Assembly: GCA_961205875.1 (NCBI GenBank) | Contig: OY540810.1 | Span: forward strand, 28,210,001 to 28,274,000 | Direction of reading: 5' to 3' | DNA length: 64,000 bases | Source: Sialis fuliginosa | Lineage: Eukaryota > Arthropoda > Insecta > Megaloptera > Sialidae | Part shown: positions 36,991 through 48,084 of the stretch, piece after piece | How the letters are laid out: the number at the start of each line of letters is the position of its first letter | How positions within the stretch are numbered: position 1 is the stretch's first letter | Translations under genes and position numbers: made by a program | The notes under the pieces: model-generated | What the model was told of the DNA's origin: nothing | What the model saw: only the letters and a program-made list of their open reading frames with translations | Database searches by the model: none

Positions 36991-39102
36991 TTGGCTGTTA
37001 ATGATGTATTCTATTGCATTTCATTTACAATTATAGGTTTTTGTACGTGTTCTGATATTTTTTGTGTGCTTTTTGTAGAAGACATTTTTTTATTAACCAC
37101 CATAGTTTACTACGAGTTTATCGTTTTATAAATGATAGAATTAAAAATTCAATATTTTCAAATAAAATATACTGTACATTAATATAAAATCATAAATTGT
37201 TGAAATACTTAATTTAGGACAAATAATGATTGAGCCACTTAACTAAGTAGTTAAAATTATATAGTTTACTATTAATTATTAATATTCTAATTTTGGTACT
37301 TATCTAAGAATAAAAATAAAAACTAATAAATTGAAAAACATTTTTTGCTTCTCAATCTACCATCCATTTATTTTATTGTTTGTTAGGTGACTAATCATTT
37401 TGAATTCTGATCAACTTAATTGAAAAATATTGTCATTTTATCAAATAAATGTTAAATAAATATTTTATAGAATAATATGTTTTTTTTTGTAAATAATTTA
37501 TTTGAAAAATAGTAGGCTTTGTTTGTAAGTTTTAATAAGGTTCATAAATTTAACAAGGGGCAGATGTTCCACTGCATTGACTCAACTAATAAGAATAATT
37601 TGGATTCATTTCGTATTTTACCTAGATATGAAAAATATACCTTTAGATTTGAAAATTCAAAGAATTTTTTGGGGGGGGGGGGATGAAGAAACTAAATAAT
37701 TAAAATAAATAATAAATATTTAAATAAAATAAAATAAATATATATGAAATTTATAATAAATATATATGCGAATACACTTCCATGTATTAGGAGAACATGA
37801 GTCGCAGAATACATACAAATAATATATCTACCAGTATTAATTATTATTACTAGGGGCTTTGCCCCTGGGCGCTACGCGCCCCAACCCCAAATCGTGCCAC
37901 ATTTGATATAATATTGATTGATAAAATATAAATTATTATTTTATATTAACTTTTATCCTATCAAATTTTCATAAAATATTTCACTGTAATTGTTTCAAAT
38001 GCTGATAAGTAAATAATTCTTGAATTTGGCAGGGATAATCATTTATCATTATTACTTTTCCATTATTATTACTATTTACATGTACAAACCACCATAACCT
38101 CAAACGTACTCGGGTCTCAGCCTTCGGCTGCGGCCCTCGTTTGTTTATTTTATACCCTTATTAAATTTTGATACTCTAAAAAAATTACCAATAAATCATT
38201 GCGAAGATCAATTTTCACATTGTTTTCCGTTGAACCTATTCAATGGGGTGAAGCATTTTCGATGTTATTTATTAGGTAAAATTTTTTTATTACGATCTTT
38301 ATTTTATGTTATTTATACAATCTTATGAGAAAATACCAAATAACATTTTTTTAAGACCACACCCCTGACTTAATTAATATAAAATATAAATTTTTGGGTA
38401 AATAGTAAATAACATCAATTTCACAACAACCGAATGATTGAAAACTATTTTTTTGTAAAATTGTATAAAAAAATAGTTAATGCAAATTTTTGACTCATTT
38501 ATTATTTTTATATATTTCTAAAGTTTTTAATTTTTGTTCAATTTCAAACAAAATCAATTTTTTACGTCATGATTAAAAAATAAAAATTTTAAATATTTTT
38601 TATGCGACGCTCCTGATTTTATTATTTTTAAATATAAATTTTTAGATAATGTTATATCAATCTCACAATTTCTAAAAAATAATAAATCATTAAATAAAAT
38701 CTTATTAGAAAATGATCATAGTAATTTTTTTTTATACGCTCATGATCTATTTATTATTTTCATATTTTTCTGAAATTTTTAATTATTGAACAATTTAAAA
38801 AAAATCTAACATTTTTATAAATGTTTCGAAATTTGACAGCTCCCATGTGTAAAAAAATGTCATATATTTATTATGACACCCGCCCCTGGCTTAATTATTT
38901 TTAAATGTGAACTTTTGGATAAATTGCATCAATATGACTACAACAAAACGATTAAAAATTATATTTTTATACAATTTACAGTTTCCAGTTTCCTGACCTT
39001 ATTTTCTTTTTTGATACGCTCCTGACGTTATTTTCGCATTTTCTGAAATTTTCAATAATTTTAATAAAAATAATTTTTTTTCAAACGTCAAAAAATATGA
39101 CA

Positions 39103-39516
39103 TCTGTCATCTGTCAAACACCACGTGATTTCTGACAGAGACCGTCATGTCATTTTCGACCAATCAGACGTAACACGGCTTCCATATGTAAACCTCGGGT
39201 GATATTCCGAGGATACAGAGTCACTGTCGTCTTCTGCGGTCTTGAAGTATCGACTTGAGAATTCGGTCTATCCGAAAACATCTTAGTCAAGTTGACCAGA
39301 ACAAAATGCAAGTTGTTAATGAAGGCACTTGCTCCTTCAATTAAACAAATAATTTATCAAGCTTATATCAGAACAGAAACACACTTCTCGCGCGAGAGTT
39401 AATTTGCGACAAAATTTAGAAATCGTTCTAGAATAATCTAGAACATTCTCTGTCATCTGTCAAAAAGCACGTGAATTTTAAATCTGACAGATCTGACGTC
39501 ATTTTCAACCAATCAA
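39103..39516 (+). repeat. Direct repeat of a 65-67 bp motif module
   Basis: 39103-39167 and 39450-39516 share CTGTCATCTGTCAAA, a CACGTG E-box (39122-39127, 39468-39473), CTGACAG, CATTTTC and ACCAATCA (CCAAT at 39160 and 39509). The second copy also has a perfect TGACGTCA (39494-39501). Sited inside the hairpin-bearing repeat. Confidence 0.7.
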
Positions 39517-39748
39517 AGCGTTGGATTAGAAAAAAAAGCCTATGGTTTTTACCTTAAAATTTAATTTTAACGAAAATTTTCACATCTTGCCCTAGAAAAA
39601 AAATCACAACTCAGAAACCTTTCATAGCTAAGAAATGAAATCTAGCCTATTGACTGGATTATGAATGAAGCTACATAACAAAAAAAAATTACGCAAATCG
39701 GTTCAGCAAGAGCCGAGTCTATAAAGCCATAGTTTGGTGCGGATATAT

Positions 39749-39766
39749 ATATATATATATATATTG
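39749..39766 (+). repeat. (TA)n run
   Basis: About 18 bases of alternating AT at the tail of the repeat ending near 39788, as is usual for LINE/SINE 3' ends. Confidence 0.8.
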
Positions 39767-40564
39767 CACGTTTATATTATAGTGTAGATTATTTTATTGT
39801 AAAAAATACATATATATTAAGAATAATATTTATGATGTGAATTTTTATTTTTAAAAATTTAATTTTTCCAAAATAAAATTATAAGTAGTATAGATACCTA
39901 TGCACTTAATATGGGATAAATACATTATTAGAGTCCCGGACACTAATATTTTGCTGGTTTTTTTTTTAATTTGAAGTGTAGTACAATGTAGTTGAAAATA
40001 GGTACTTACCAATGTTTATATATTTTTAAAATATTTATCGATGCTAAATATAAATAGTTGACGTTAAGTAATTCTGATTAAATATTTCTTTGTTACGAAT
40101 AAAAACCTTAGAGCTAGGGTCTTACTTTGGTATTTGTTTTATTTATAAATTAAAAATAAGGTACCTATACAAAATTATCTATCCTTCCTATTTTCTATCT
40201 TAATATTCTTGAGACCTTTTTTATCGAAACGATTAATGTGTAATAATTTTATTTGAAGCAGAAAAATAAAAATATAACAGTAAAATTGAATTTACAGTTT
40301 TTATAATGTGTAATTTTTTATAAATTTTATAGTTTTAATATTTACCTCTTAACATTTCCATCGTTATTAAAAAAGTTAAATAATAAATGCAAAGTCAAAA
40401 CCTATCTTCAATTTTTATTAAATTCGTTTTTTAATAATCAATATACGTAGGTATTATATTTATTTATATCATATTATATCTTAACATTATCTCTAACCCA
40501 AATACCAAACAAATAAATCAAATATTTGATGGGTGATAAAAGACAGAGATAACAACAGCATACA

Positions 40565-40745
40565 TAGTACAACACACTGTGGTATGGTGGTACAGAGTTG
40601 CGCTGTTCGACCGCAGTGTGGCGTTAGTTGCGCTTGTGCGGCTTGTGTGCATACTGCGCATGCACACAGTCATGCTAGAGAGCTATTGGCGGACGAACGC
40701 GCATGCGCGGGTATATGTGATACGTCAAGAGAGCGGCAAATGGGA
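40565..40745. promoter_or_regulatory. CpG-rich island with NRF-1-type palindrome
   Basis: CGCGCATGCGCG (40698-40709) is a perfect palindrome matching the NRF-1/Ewg consensus, and TGCGCATGCAC lies at 40655. The 107-residue plus-strand frame across it is Cys/Ala/His-rich and unlike any protein I know. No gene start is apparent. Confidence 0.3.
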
Positions 40746-41024
40746 AAATGTTGCAAATGTTTATGCGTTTTACTGTATTGGTGTGTAAATATATTATTCA
40801 GGACCGGCATTCTCTTAAAGGGGCCCGATTGCAAGTATTTATACAGGGACCCATAAAGTTTATCGACAGTAAAAAGTCTTATTTTCACGAAAATGTAATA
40901 ATAATGAAGAAAATAAACAACTAATACAGTAATTGTAAACATTGTACAATTATAATTTTTAACAAACAAAATATATCTATACGATTAACGATTCGTACCG
41001 TCAAAAACCCCGGCAACCACTGTA

Positions 41025-41120
41025 AACTTAAATGAAACACTACGATACTACATTTACATGTAAATGTACTATAGTATCGTTCACAAAATATAGGTATCTA
41101 TACTCTGTTTCATTTAAGTT
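41025..41120. repeat. Nested palindrome
   Basis: Outer arms AACTTAAATGAAAC (41025-41038) and GTTTCATTTAAGTT (41107-41120) are perfect. Inside, 41043-41079 is an almost perfect 37-bp palindrome centred on TTTACATGTAAA with CGATACTA/TAGTATCG ends. May be a tiny MITE related to 59964-60370. Confidence 0.8.
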
Positions 41121-42065
41121 ACTTATAGCACTCATTAATACGAGTCACGAACACAACGGAACTAAACAATAAGTATACTATATAAATATCATACTGTTCA
41201 TACTATAAAACAAACTAAATAAAGACGTTATACATAGTTATAAAACTTTAGACCACAAATTGATATCTATAGATTTGACCACTGAATAAGTTTTTTTGTT
41301 ATTTTATGATAATAAATGGAATTTATGTCACGAATTTTAATAAAATTGAAATATCTGGTTGAAGTTACTATCCCAATATAAGCACTGATAATTTTTCATA
41401 GTTTTGTATATTTTGAAATATATTGAGGATTCGATTTTCAAAAATTGATTATTGCAAATTATAAATTTAAATATAATTGATCTTATCTATTGTTGCAATG
41501 TTGTAAATATAAATAAATGGTAGATTGCAGATACATTAACTTTCATTAACTCTTGAGCCTGAATATAGGCACTCATGTTAACTCATGTATATAGTATAAG
41601 ATATATTTAGTATTTTAGTTATTTCAATTCATGACTTATGTTAAACTAATATCATCGCGATGTCCTTATTTCATTTAAAATAGAATTCGTTTAACAAAAT
41701 TTGCTGCCTAGCTACACGTTTATTAGCAGTAGGAGGTTCGCTGAAAATCCTGGTCTAGAGGCTCGCAATAAGATATGGGGGCCATGACCACAAAATTCAT
41801 GTTTCCGTTGTTTTAGAAAATTTTATTAAATTGAGTGTTCAAATTAAAACTTTAATTTGTATTTCCAAGCAGTAGGTATGATAATAATTTATCAGTATTT
41901 ATTAAAACTATTTGATATAATTAACTTATTTTGCTGATTTTAGCACGAGGATGCACTGTGCAATGTGCAATCACTTGACGGATATTTTTTGTTTGTTAAA
42001 TTACGAAAAAATGAGTAACATAAAATAACGTAGATTGGATAAGCGTCCACGTACACATTCATATA

Positions 42066-43117
42066 CAGGGTGTCTAAATACTAGGGTACAGTATGGGGAT
42101 CTCGAAAACTATAATAGATAGAGATTTGGTTAAATGAGACAAAAATTAGCTTTAATAGGGAACATTTTAATGGTGCATTTACATCCCATAAAATTTTTAT
42201 ATCCTACTTTATATTAGCTAAAAACCGATTTAATCCGAAATTTTCAATCGTGAATATTTCTTAAGCTACTTGAAATTAAAAAAAAAATTCATATAAATAA
42301 TGCGGGGTTTAGTATTGTCTATTGAATAATATTTTTTAGAATTTCTGAAACATCGTGATTTTTGAGATATGAGACAAACATATGTTTTCTTAAATAGAAA
42401 CAATATGATTTTTTAAATATTTTTTAACAGAAGATTTTATTACCTTTTCAATGATATGAAACTTGATATATTTATCACTTTTTTAAATATCTGAAAAAAG
42501 TCAGCAAAAAATGCGCGTGTTTTTTCTGTCAACAATCAACTGGCCATCTGAGACAACAATAACCCGTTTGGGGTACTGAAAATCCACATATCATTTAAAA
42601 ACAATTTATGCACCTACAACCATCGAGTCACTGTTTGGTGCGGTTTTTGGGATGACATGAACTTGGACAATATATGGTTTCAACACTTAATTGTTTGCCA
42701 TTTGTCCCACATCGCGTAAAATAATGGTCCTAATGCGAATGAAAATTCTAGGACGCATTATTTCTTGAAACAACAAGGTCAAATGGCCGCAGAGATTTTG
42801 CGATTTGACACAATTGGACTTCTTTCTCTGACGCTACGTGAAAATTAAGGCCTATATGTCAATAAGCCCGAGATGATTCTAGAGCTGAAAGATGAAATCA
42901 TACGCGTTATAAATGAGATACGCAGCCTGAACTATGCCAAAAAGTCATGGAAAATTTTGATACGCTTATGTTGCCGTAGTGGGCATTTAGCGGATATTAT
43001 GTTTAATACATAAATGTCATAGAATAAAGAACACGATAAAAGAAAATAAATCATTTTGACAAATGTTTGTATGTTTTATTTAAAAAATAAAATCTGCGCT
43101 CATATTGAATTACTTAC
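42066..43117 (+). mobile_element. Decayed Tc1/mariner-like element
   Basis: Starts near ACAGGGTGTCTAAATAC, a typical terminal inverted repeat start for mariner-like insect elements, followed by about 480 bp of non-coding sequence and the transposase pseudogene. No matching right terminus is evident before the foldback that begins at 43117, so the right end is lost or displaced. Confidence 0.5.
42542..43013 (+). pseudogene. Tc1/mariner-like (DDE) transposase fragment, broken
   Basis: Translating 42542 onward gives GHLRQQ*PVWGTENPHII, then after frameshifts TVWCGFWDDMNLDNIWFQH, later KWPQRFCDLTQLDFFL*RYVKIK, and finally KPEMILELKDEIIRVINEI and SGHLADIMFNT with a stop at 43011-43013. These blocks match, in order, the C-terminal half of a transposase family common in insects (WGTENP, VTVWCGFW, WPPRSCDLTPLDFFLWGYVKSKVY, SRGGH). 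The segment between the WCGFW and WFQ blocks is missing, a piece normally several tens of residues long. Several in-frame stops and frameshifts are visible. The decayed element may start at CAGGGTGTCTAAATAC (42066). Confidence 0.8.
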
Positions 43118-44044
43118 CTACTGATTCAGCACTGTCGTGCCAAACTTGTACAGTACATTGAGAAAAGTATTTTAAGCAAAAAACATATGAATATGTGTAC
43201 GGAAATTTTTCATGGGGGCTACAGCCCTTCAAAAATTTTAGTCAAAATTAGTTTTTATTAAATATCTGAACTCATTTGATATAAAGTTTAGTATTAATAA
43301 GTGTTATCGATTTTCAGTACTAAGCAATTATAATTTAGATCAAGGCTATATGAGGCCAGTGGGCCCATCGATTTTTATCTAGTATTTTTTTTATCTTTAA
43401 TATTTTCTTGATTTAGACATTTGAATAAGACTGTATGGCATTATAAAATATATAAAAATATACTTTGCTTATTTATCATATAGGATAAACTGTTTACGAG
43501 AAATATTGATGCAAAAGAAAGCATGTAGAATTTTACTTAATACGGATCTTCAAATTACAAAAAATAAATTTATATTCTTGTTCTATGATTAAAGGTAAGG
43601 AAAAAATTCTTATACAAATACCATTTAATACGTGTCCTGAGTCCTCATAGACCTATTGCCAATTCTATTACTGTTGCAAGTACTTTAATAATATATATAT
43701 ATACATACGTACTTAACTCAGGAAAAAATTAAAGAACAAAAAAATACTAGATAAAAATCGATGTGCCCACTGGCCTCATACAGCCCTGGTCTAAATTATA
43801 ATTGCGTAATACTGGAAATCGATAACACTTATTAATACTAAACCTCTTATCAAATTTCATAAATTTAGCACAATGAGTTCTCCAGATATTAAATAAAAAC
43901 CAATGTTGACTACAATTTTTGGAGGGCTGTACCCCCCTCATAACAATTTCCGGACACATGTTCATATAATGTTTTTTTGTTTAAAATATTTTTCTTAATT
44001 CATACTGTTCAAATTTGGCACACAACAGTACTGAATCATCCTGT
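43117..44044. repeat. Long foldback element (arms about 274 and 307 bp)
   Basis: The plus strand at 43117-43390 is the diverged reverse complement of 43738-44044. Landmarks are CTGATTCAGCACTGTCGTGC against ACAACAGTACTGAATCATCC at the outside, and CCCATCGATTTTTATCTAGT against ACTAGATAAAAATCGATG at the inside. Similarity looks like roughly 80 percent by eye. The spacer is about 347 bp. Short ORFs in the arms are not recognised proteins. Either a MITE-like element or an old inverted duplication. Confidence 0.75.
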
Positions 44045-44190
44045 ATAATAATATGGAAATTGACAAAACTGAAATAGATATTGATGAAACTATTTAAAAT
44101 CTTTATCATTTATTTTTTTAAATAAACATTTACCAATATGTCACGGTATATGCTTATTAATCTTATTATAAATCGGACGGTTATATAAAT

Positions 44191-44209
44191 AACCCCTACA
44201 AGAGGGGTT
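44191..44209. repeat. Short perfect hairpin
   Basis: AACCCCT-ACAAG-AGGGGTT, 7-bp stem with 5-base loop. The following stretch to about 44345 is GC-richer and contains CCACGTG; nothing coding is seen. Confidence 0.5.
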
Positions 44210-44899
44210 GACAGAGTCGTGAACTTTGGGGTAGGTTATGTTTTTGTTGAGTGTCGAACCACGTGTTGTAAAATGTAAATATTAAATCTGGCAATGTGGG
44301 CCAAAATATGCTCTTTCATTGGTATCGTAACCTAACTCCTCTCTACTGGAAAACGGAAACTGTGGTTTCTTAGTCACGTAAACTAAAAATATTTATATAC
44401 ATATATACACCTTAACCACAAGAAAACAATGTCACTTGGTACTTGTTTCGACTTCACAAGAAGTCGAAATATGTACATATGTAGGTATATTTATAGTTTA
44501 AGTGACTAACTTCTCTCCTTGATCTTTTTTAAATTTTAATTTATCAGTTTTTATAAAATTAGTTAATATTTTAGCAGGACTTATTTTACTAAAGTGGAGA
44601 GGTGGGGATCCATCAGGACGACTGGCCTAGGGGTTCGTGATAAGATGTGAGAGTTATAGACTTTGAAACACATTTTCGAAATATATCTGCACCTATACTT
44701 GTAGTTTATAAATTAAGCTCCCATCCACTTCTCCCTACCCTATGTTAAGCACATTGGTTGGTTAAGTAATTAACTACTGCATTTTTAGATAATATTTTTA
44801 TTACATAAAACTTTATTTTTTCTTACTTACAAGCTAGCACAGTTGTTCCCCATATATCGTGCAGATATATTATAAATACGCATATACAATCATTTAGAA

Positions 44900-44937
44900 A
44901 TGAAAATGGTTCTTGGCGGACCCACAAGTTGAAAACC
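44900..44937 (-). mobile_element. Solo hAT terminus
   Basis: On the minus strand CAGTGGTTTTCAACTTGTGG followed by GTCCGCCAAGAACC is the usual hAT MITE start. No partner end was identified upstream, so the element is truncated or its other end has decayed. Confidence 0.45.
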
Positions 44938-46464
44938 ACTGAGCTAGAAAATATCTCGTAAACTATATAAAATGGATTATAAGATATTTAGCTGTGATGA
45001 GCGGAAAGACAAACAGACACAGACGCATAATAGTCCCAAATTGAATTCTGACGAATAAATAGAATAATAGAATAATTTGCACGCGGTAGTACATATGTAT
45101 ATTGACGATTTTTTTGTAAATAAAAATTAATGTCTATAAAATCTGGTGGCTTTAATAAATAATATCTAAGGTTATTAAGGAGTAAAAAAACCATTCAATG
45201 AAAAACATCTGCCAAATAAATGCACAGTGCTTCATCGTGCTAAATTCTCCAAAGGTGGCTTATTGATTGTCGAACAGTTTTAATAAACACCAATAAAGTA
45301 TTCTCATGAAGTGCCATTTAATTTCTATACAATTTTATTTAAAAATAATTATTCGACATTTTTCTTTTAAATAAGTAACAATATTATGTAAGATAAATCT
45401 TTGTACGGGAATATTTTACAACCAACGTTGTGGTGACCTATACTATAGGAAATTGAATGCTCTACAAAAAAAATTCTATAAAATTTTCACGTTCTTGAGA
45501 TATCTTGAAAAAATAAATATTTTGGGAGGTCACTCCTCCTCCTTACACACGATTTTAATAATTTTGAAATAGGACCATCCTCAAGTCAGACCCAACCAGT
45601 TCATGAGTCATTAGTTATGCGTGTGACAAGGATTCAGGGGACAAACAGACAGACAGGCACGGAACGAAAAGTGTTTGTCTTGACCTGAAACGGAAGAAAG
45701 AATTCAAATTTTCAAATTGAAGAACAATTTTATTTTTCTTATTTTAAAACGACCACAAAGCTTCTCGTATCTTAGATTTGGGCGAGGAAGATAAAGTGTA
45801 GAATAACCTAAACCAATGTAAAATTAATAGAAAACGGAGACACATAACTAAATGATAATTAATAATTCGTGATCAATACTCGTCGATACCCTAATCCTAA
45901 GATTTTATGACAATCAAATCTTAACGTTCAAATGGGTATAACTGTACATTATTGAAAAAATGTAAAATGCATTCTACTTAAATAGTGTAACAATAAACCA
46001 CAATCTCCTAAGTTTGCATGTACAGTTACTGTTTGCACAACAATGTTTTCCGACCGACATAAAAACTCGTCGCTTGCGAAATTATTTTTTGCCTACCCTG
46101 CTCTTAGAAACTTAGAACTAGTCTATTTCTAAAATACAAAAAGTGCATGTCCGATATGTTGAATAGATACTTTTTTATAGCTAATTTAATCTATGAAATT
46201 ATGACTTTTTGTCCAAAAATACTTTTTGGTCTTCTTTATGGAGCACCAAAATACCTACCTTCCGTTTTATTTGTAAAATTCAACTTTTAAAATATAAATT
46301 TGATGAAAATATAGGCATAGTTTTAGCTTAATAACGAATTTTTAAAATTTGATCTACATTTTGACCGAGTTATTCGACATATAGGTACTTGGGATCCCCA
46401 TTTATTGTACCTTAGGACTCTGTATAACCTAAATCCGGTTCTGAGTCAATCAGTTGATCAAATA

Positions 46465-46719
46465 TAGTAGAACTTCTATCAGTTGACGTTCGAGAGGGTT
46501 CCGAGTTACAGAGGGTACATTTAAATAACTTTGACTTGCAAGTGTTGTCAAAATAACACAATGATCATTTAGAGTTAGAATTCGCAAAACGATATCTTCG
46601 AGTTGTAGAGGTAAAAATGTATTTTTGGGGACAAAAGGGAAGGGAACGGATGTTTTCTTTGACCTATAGAGTATAGAGGATTTCGGTTAATCGAGGTTCA
46701 TCTTATAGAAATTCTACTG
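46465..46719. mobile_element. pogo/Tigger-type MITE with TA duplication
   Basis: Left end TAGTAGAACTTCTATCAGTT, right end on the opposite strand CAGTAGAATTTCTATAAGAT; about 18 of the outer 22 bases match. TA lies immediately outside both ends (46463-46464, 46720-46721). Both ends resemble the CAGTAGAACCTC termini of pogo-like elements. 255 bp, non-coding. Confidence 0.65.
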
Positions 46720-46775
46720 TATTCTGTTTAAGAAAAAAGTTTAGTCAATGACTCGCATTTGGTTAAAAATAATAT

Positions 46776-48084
46776 ATATGAGGCGTTTATTTTGAAAGTG
46801 GCCTAAGTCCATTTTCCACTTTTTTTTAGTTGACGTGTATAATTAGAAGTAATCTATCATAAAAAATAATTTTTAATGAAATATATTCAAAGGAAAAAAT
46901 TTTTTTGAACACATTAATTAATCACACTTAATTTAAAGTTAAAAACTTTATTTTGAAAGTGGCCTAAGTCCACTTCAATATTGATAATGTTGTTAATTTA
47001 TCACAATGGCTGGAAAACTAAACCTTTTTACGGAAAATGTTGGGTACAAAAGTTTTAGGATTTAGCGGGACAAACCTAATGAAGGTAATAATTTTGACCT
47101 TGAGTGGAGGTTTTAAGGTCATTTTGGGATCAACAAATTTTTTTTAAATGGAAACTTAGTTATTTTTTACAGATTTGTATTTTGCAGAAAATTAGAAATA
47201 ATTTTTGTCTGAAATTAAAAAAAAAAAACTAATTTTAAAGTAATTTTTTTTTTTACATCAAAAAAATTTTTTTGCAACCAAATTGAAATTATTATCTTAG
47301 ATGTTTGAGAAAAAATGCTGTTTAAAAAAATAATTTTTTTATAATTTCATAATTTTTTAAATCAAAAAAATATTTTTTTTTAATGTAACAAAATTAAAAA
47401 AAATGTTAAAATAAAAAATTTTATAAAATTTTTCAGACAAAAGTTGTTTCTTTTTTTCTGCAAAATACGAATTTAAAAAAAAAAAATAGGTTTCGTTTGA
47501 AAAAAAATTGCTGACCCCAAAATGACCTTCAAACCTCCACGCAAGGTCAAAATAGTTACCTCCATTGATTTTGTCCCTCTAAATCCTGAAACTTTTGTAC
47601 CAAATATTTTCCCTAAAAATCCATAGTTTTCCCTATATACTTAAAGCAATCTCATAGTTTTCCATATATTAATAATCTCAAGATTAAAAAATCATTCTGT
47701 ATACATACTTAGATTTCCTGAATTGTATAAATTTTTTAAGAGTTATAAAGAAATAATATAAATTAAAATGATGTTTTGTTTTCAATTTGAAGCATTTTAT
47801 GTTACAACAAATGGACTTGAGTTCTTTTCAATTTATAACAAATGCAATTGTTAATTTTGAAAGTGGCTTAAGTCCATTTGTGGTAAAAAAACACATATTA
47901 TTCATTTAATATTTGTGGTTATTTTAATAGTAATTGTAAATTTAACTCTCTTAGAAACACTTAAGCAATGTGGCACATTGATATCTTACACATATATTTT
48001 TAATTTTATTGAAACGCAAAACCTTAAATATCTCAGTTTAAACATAAGTGGACTTAGGCCACTTTCAAAATAAACGCCTCATAT
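46776..48084. mobile_element. Foldback/MITE-like element with perfect 36-bp ends
   Basis: 46776-46811 and 48049-48084 are perfect reverse complements, 36 of 36 (outer bases ATATGAGGCGTTTATTTTGA). Two further copies of the word TTTTGAAAGTGGC(C/T)TAAGTCCA lie inside at about 46951-46974 and 47856-47877. A second inverted pair (about 47008-47170 against 47490-47660) is nested within. No ORF of note. The ends fall in alternating TA sequence, so the target duplication is ambiguous. Confidence 0.8.

Larger units (their letters stand above)
37852..39788. repeat. Repeat with GC hairpins at one end and retroelement-like tail
   Basis: Begins with two abutting perfect hairpins, AGGGGC-TTT-GCCCCT (37852-37866) and GGGCGC-TAC-GCGCCC (37867-37881). 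A third, CAGCC-TTC-GGCTG, lies at 38118-38130. The end has AAATCGGTTCAGCAAGAGCC and GGTGCGG followed by a (TA)n run and TATTATAGTGTAGATTA, like the 3' end of insect LINE/SINE families. No ORF is preserved. Extent inferred. Confidence 0.45.
39789..42065. other. AT-rich intergenic sequence
   Basis: Contains the CpG island and nested palindrome already listed. GGACCGGCATTCTC at 40801 may be a hAT end; TGGTCTAGAGGCTCGCAATA at about 41750 resembles TGGCCTAGGGGTTCGTGATA at about 44625, so a diverged shared repeat is likely. Confidence 0.4.

Noticed and set aside
40533..40856. 107-residue plus-strand open frame
   Set aside because: Cys/His/Ala-rich frame created by a CpG-rich island. It overlaps long frames in two other phases, has no recognisable domain, and runs into a hAT-like end.
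43747..43965. 72-residue minus-strand frame (MNMCPEIVMRGVQPSK...)
   Set aside because: Lies in one arm of the 43117-44044 foldback. The other arm has a broken counterpart. I recognise no protein family, so it is left as repeat.
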